Of a DNA stretch of 8,633 bases, positions 6,747 through 8,633 are shown piece after piece (positions within the stretch are counted from its first letter, which is position 1; every line of letters starts with the position of its first letter). Source of the stretch: an uncultured Corynebacterium sp. GTDB taxonomy: Bacteria > Actinomycetota > Actinomycetes > Mycobacteriales > Mycobacteriaceae. A program made the position numbers and the translations under genes. Under the pieces are notes generated by a model, which worked only from the letters and a program-made list of their open reading frames with translations, ran no database searches and was not told where the DNA came from. The stretch is taken from positions 1 through 8,633 of the forward strand of contig NZ_CAMIAN010000060.1 of the NCBI RefSeq assembly GCF_946221155.1, given 5' to 3'.

Positions 6747-8294
6747 ATGGGCATTAAAGGCATTTTCTCTCGACGCCGATTCTTCAAAGCTCTAGGCTTC
6801 GGCGCCGGTTCTGCAGCTTTCGTGGTGGGGCCTCTTGCGAATGCAAACGCAGCACCGGGCACGGGCGGCTCCGGCCTGGCTGGCAGCGGATTGGCTGGGA
6901 GTTCAGCGCTAGGATCTGCCAGCACTCCAAACTTGGCGGGATCGGCGAGCTTCACCCCAAGCAATATCGGCAGCTCCGAGACCGGCTGGGTAATGGGCCA
7001 CAAGGGCACCGGCCCCAACGGCGCTTTTCTGGCCGGTGACCTGCAGGTAGTCACTGTCACGGAGGATTCAGTGACAGTTAGCTGGCTGACGTGGGACGCC
7101 AAGGTGAGCATCGCTGAGCGCCCCGTTGGCATGCCGACCGAAGGCACGCTGCGCGTATGGCCGGAAGATAACCCGCAAGATACGAAGGTCGTGCGATCGG
7201 AAAAGAACACCTTCTTCCACATCATGACTGTCGAAGGGCTGCAGCCGGAGACCAAGTACCGCTTCAGCGCCTCCTCTCACGGCATCGAAGCCAACGCGAC
7301 GCACAACTACTTCCAGGAGAAGAAGAAAGAGTTCACCACCTTGCCCAAATTGTCCGGCGAGGTACTGCAGACCGTGGTCGTGGCAAACGATGTGCACATG
7401 GGTGAGGCCCAGGATGGCCTGTGGTTCGATGGCTTTCCACCACCGGCGGTGCCCAACCCGAAATCCGCTCCCTACCCGGAGGTGTGCCTGGATGCGGTCA
7501 TTAAGACCGCCGAGGATTGCGGCGCTACGCACCTGTTTGTCAATGGCGATGTAACAAGTGAAGCCCGCCCGGCTGAGGTGCGACGTGCCAAAGAAATGTT
7601 GGATACGTTCTCCGGCACGTGGCGTGTAACCCGTGGCAATCACGACCGGCCGCACAAAGCCGACGACTCCTCCGGTTACGAAACTGCTTCTCCTTACGGC
7701 AAGGAGCACTTCGATCCCTTTGGTGACGTCTTCGAGCCGCGACAACAGGCCTGGATGATGGAACTGGAACCTGCAGGCGTACGCGTGATCGGCATTGATT
7801 CCACGGAGCTGGATAAGTCTGGCGGACGAATCGAGCCACAGCAATTCCGGCAGATCGAAGGCTTCTTGCGCCGCGACCCAAACAAGCCCACCGTGCTGAT
7901 GCTGCATCACCCCATGACCCGCGAAGCCGGCTGGTCGAACGCGGCCGGACCTGCTTTTATTCTGCGTGACCCTGATCTGATCCGGCTGCAGAAAATGATC
8001 CAAGCGGCGCCAGGTGTGAAGCTAGTGCTGGCCGGGCACACGCACCGCGCTCACCGAGACAAGCCGGATGTTGATACCCGCGCGGTATTCCTGGAAACCC
8101 CCGCGGCGAAGAACTGGCCCACCGGGGCCACCCAACTGCGCTTCTACTCCGATGGTATTGCCGTGAACTTCCGCCACAACCTGGGGGAAGAAGCGCTGGA
8201 CTGGGCCAGCCGTACCCGCTGGACCAACTTCGGCCTGGCACCGGAGATCCTGCTAGGGCCGACGGACGCACGCAATCTGGTGGTGCGCTACTAG
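6747..8294 (+). CDS. Tat-exported metallophosphoesterase with an N-terminal Fn3/purple-acid-phosphatase-like domain
   Basis: The protein has 515 residues. The N-terminus carries a Tat signal, SRRRFFK (8-14), followed by a hydrophobic segment and a probable signal-peptidase site after ANANA (31-35). It is therefore exported folded, probably with metals bound. A Gly/Ser/Ala-rich linker (about 37-78, with GSGLAGSGLAGSS) follows. Then comes a beta-rich domain (about 95-200) with SVTVSWLTWD and LQPETKYRFSA, resembling the Fn3-like N-terminal domain of purple acid phosphatases. The calcineurin-like core has all expected metal ligands: DVH (D215, H217), NGD (D268), GNHD (297-300), HH (387-388) and GHTH (430-433). 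This set is closer to the cyclic-nucleotide phosphodiesterase (Icc/CpdA) and general Metallophos style than to classical purple acid phosphatases, which use GNHE and a metal-binding Tyr. It probably hydrolyses a phosphomonoester or diester outside the membrane; the substrate is unknown. No Shine-Dalgarno sequence precedes the ATG. The gene converges on the antiporter gene. Confidence 0.92.
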   Translation: MGIKGIFSRRRFFKALGFGAGSAAFVVGPLANANAAPGTGGSGLAGSGLAGSSALGSASTPNLAGSASFTPSNIGSSETGWVMGHKGTGPNGAFLAGDLQVVTVTEDSVTVSWLTWDAKVSIAERPVGMPTEGTLRVWPEDNPQDTKVVRSEKNTFFHIMTVEGLQPETKYRFSASSHGIEANATHNYFQEKKKEFTTLPKLSGEVLQTVVVANDVHMGEAQDGLWFDGFPPPAVPNPKSAPYPEVCLDAVIKTAEDCGATHLFVNGDVTSEARPAEVRRAKEMLDTFSGTWRVTRGNHDRPHKADDSSGYETASPYGKEHFDPFGDVFEPRQQAWMMELEPAGVRVIGIDSTELDKSGGRIEPQQFRQIEGFLRRDPNKPTVLMLHHPMTREAGWSNAAGPAFILRDPDLIRLQKMIQAAPGVKLVLAGHTHRAHRDKPDVDTRAVFLETPAAKNWPTGATQLRFYSDGIAVNFRHNLGEEALDWASRTRWTNFGLAPEILLGPTDARNLVVRY

Positions 8295-8323
8295 CACCTC
8301 TCCGCTTTGACCCCTCCTGTATC

Positions 8324-8342
8324 CCAGCGTCCTACCTGCTGG
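8324..8342. terminator. Weak stem-loop between convergent genes, possible bidirectional terminator
   Basis: CCAGC (8324-8328) pairs with GCTGG (8338-8342) around a 9-nt loop, in the 61 bp between the phosphoesterase and antiporter stop codons. A second 5-bp stem, GGTGC/GCACC (8282-8286 with 8294-8298), overlaps the phosphoesterase stop codon. Neither is followed by a run of T on either strand, so this is a position-based guess; Rho-dependent termination is equally possible. Confidence 0.2.
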
Positions 8343-8355
8343 TGAGTTCTAGCAG

Positions 8356-8633
8356 CTACAGAACCATCGCCGCGATCCAGCCGGCAACCAGCAGCGGAAT
8401 ATTAAAGTGTAGGAAGGTCGGGATCACGGAATCCCGGATGTGGTCGTGCTGGCCATCCGCGTTCAGACCCGACGTGGGGCCAAGGGTCGAGTCGGAGGCC
8501 GGGGAGCCGGCGTCACCAAGAGCACCCGCAGTACCCACAATCGCCACAGTCGCCAGCGGCGAGAAGCCCATAGAGGCACACAGCGGCACGTAGATCGTTG
8601 CGACGATCGGCAGCGTGGAGAAGCTCGAGCCGA
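8356..8633 (-). CDS. Na+/H+ antiporter family protein, C-terminal part (gene continues past the window)
   Basis: The minus-strand frame is open from the window edge (8633) down to the TAG at 8358-8356, giving the last 91 complete residues. It begins GSSFSTLPIVATIYVPL, so the start lies outside the window, and the ATG at 8589 is an internal methionine. The visible part has a helix-like segment (TLPIVATIYVPLCASMGF), a small-residue helix (LATVAIVGTAGALG), and then the polar motif DAGSPASDSTLGPTSGLNAD. A conserved-looking HDHIRDSVIPTFLHFN loop and a final hydrophobic helix (PLLVAGWIAAMVL) follow. The DAGSPASDST...GLN motif is what I associate with NhaC-like Na_H_antiporter families of actinobacteria. 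The product would exchange Na+ for H+ across the cytoplasmic membrane. Only the C-terminus is visible, so the substrate and exact family are less certain than the general class. Confidence 0.8.
   Translation of the reverse strand, partial: GSSFSTLPIVATIYVPLCASMGFSPLATVAIVGTAGALGDAGSPASDSTLGPTSGLNADGQHDHIRDSVIPTFLHFNIPLLVAGWIAAMVL

Noticed and set aside
7068..8003. Minus-strand open frame of 311 codons antisense to the phosphoesterase.
   Set aside because: It lies wholly inside a gene with complete catalytic motifs, has no recognisable domain, and reflects the GC-rich codon bias of the sense strand.

Overview
This window looks like an ordinary stretch of core chromosome from a high-GC actinobacterium, most likely a Corynebacterium or close relative. 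The reasons are a pgm gene next to a membrane-anchored thioredoxin-fold protein, an LpqH-like (mycobacterial 19 kDa antigen type) lipoprotein, TANNNT-type -10 elements, and several genes that appear to lack a ribosome binding site and start translation at or near the transcript 5' end. I could run no database search, so the taxonomic call is inference.

Layout from left to right. Positions 1-54 hold the 5' two thirds of a tRNA-Ala (anticodon GGC) on the minus strand, cut by the window edge. Two minus-strand genes follow: a membrane-anchored DsbA-like thiol-disulfide protein (145-891, or to 918) and phosphoglucomutase pgm (1007-2662). A 171-bp divergent intergenic region separates pgm from a plus-strand alanine/glycine:cation symporter (2834-4279). 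That gene converges, across only 22 bp, on a minus-strand lipoprotein gene (4302-4898). A short divergent intergenic region with a conspicuous interrupted inverted repeat (4922-4948) leads into a plus-strand acyl-CoA ligase (4974-6647). Next is a Tat-exported metallophosphoesterase (6747-8294). The window ends inside the C-terminal part of a minus-strand Na+/H+ antiporter (8356-8633).

The genes do not form one pathway. Pgm links glycolysis to nucleotide-sugar, glycogen and trehalose or cell-wall precursor synthesis. The symporter imports small neutral amino acids. The acyl-CoA ligase activates a carboxylic acid of unknown identity. The thiol-disulfide protein, lipoprotein and phosphoesterase all work outside the cytoplasmic membrane. 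Only dsbA and pgm share an orientation closely enough to be co-transcribed, and even they are about 90-115 bp apart.

I see no mobile element, CRISPR array, prophage or novel multi-gene system, and no frameshift or pseudogene. The points most worth a second look are the three plus-strand genes with leaderless architecture, the dyad between the lipoprotein and ligase genes, the start-codon choice of the DsbA-like gene, and the phosphoesterase that appears to join a purple-acid-phosphatase-like N-terminal domain to a catalytic core with a different motif set. No stretch longer than 300 bases lacks a gene.
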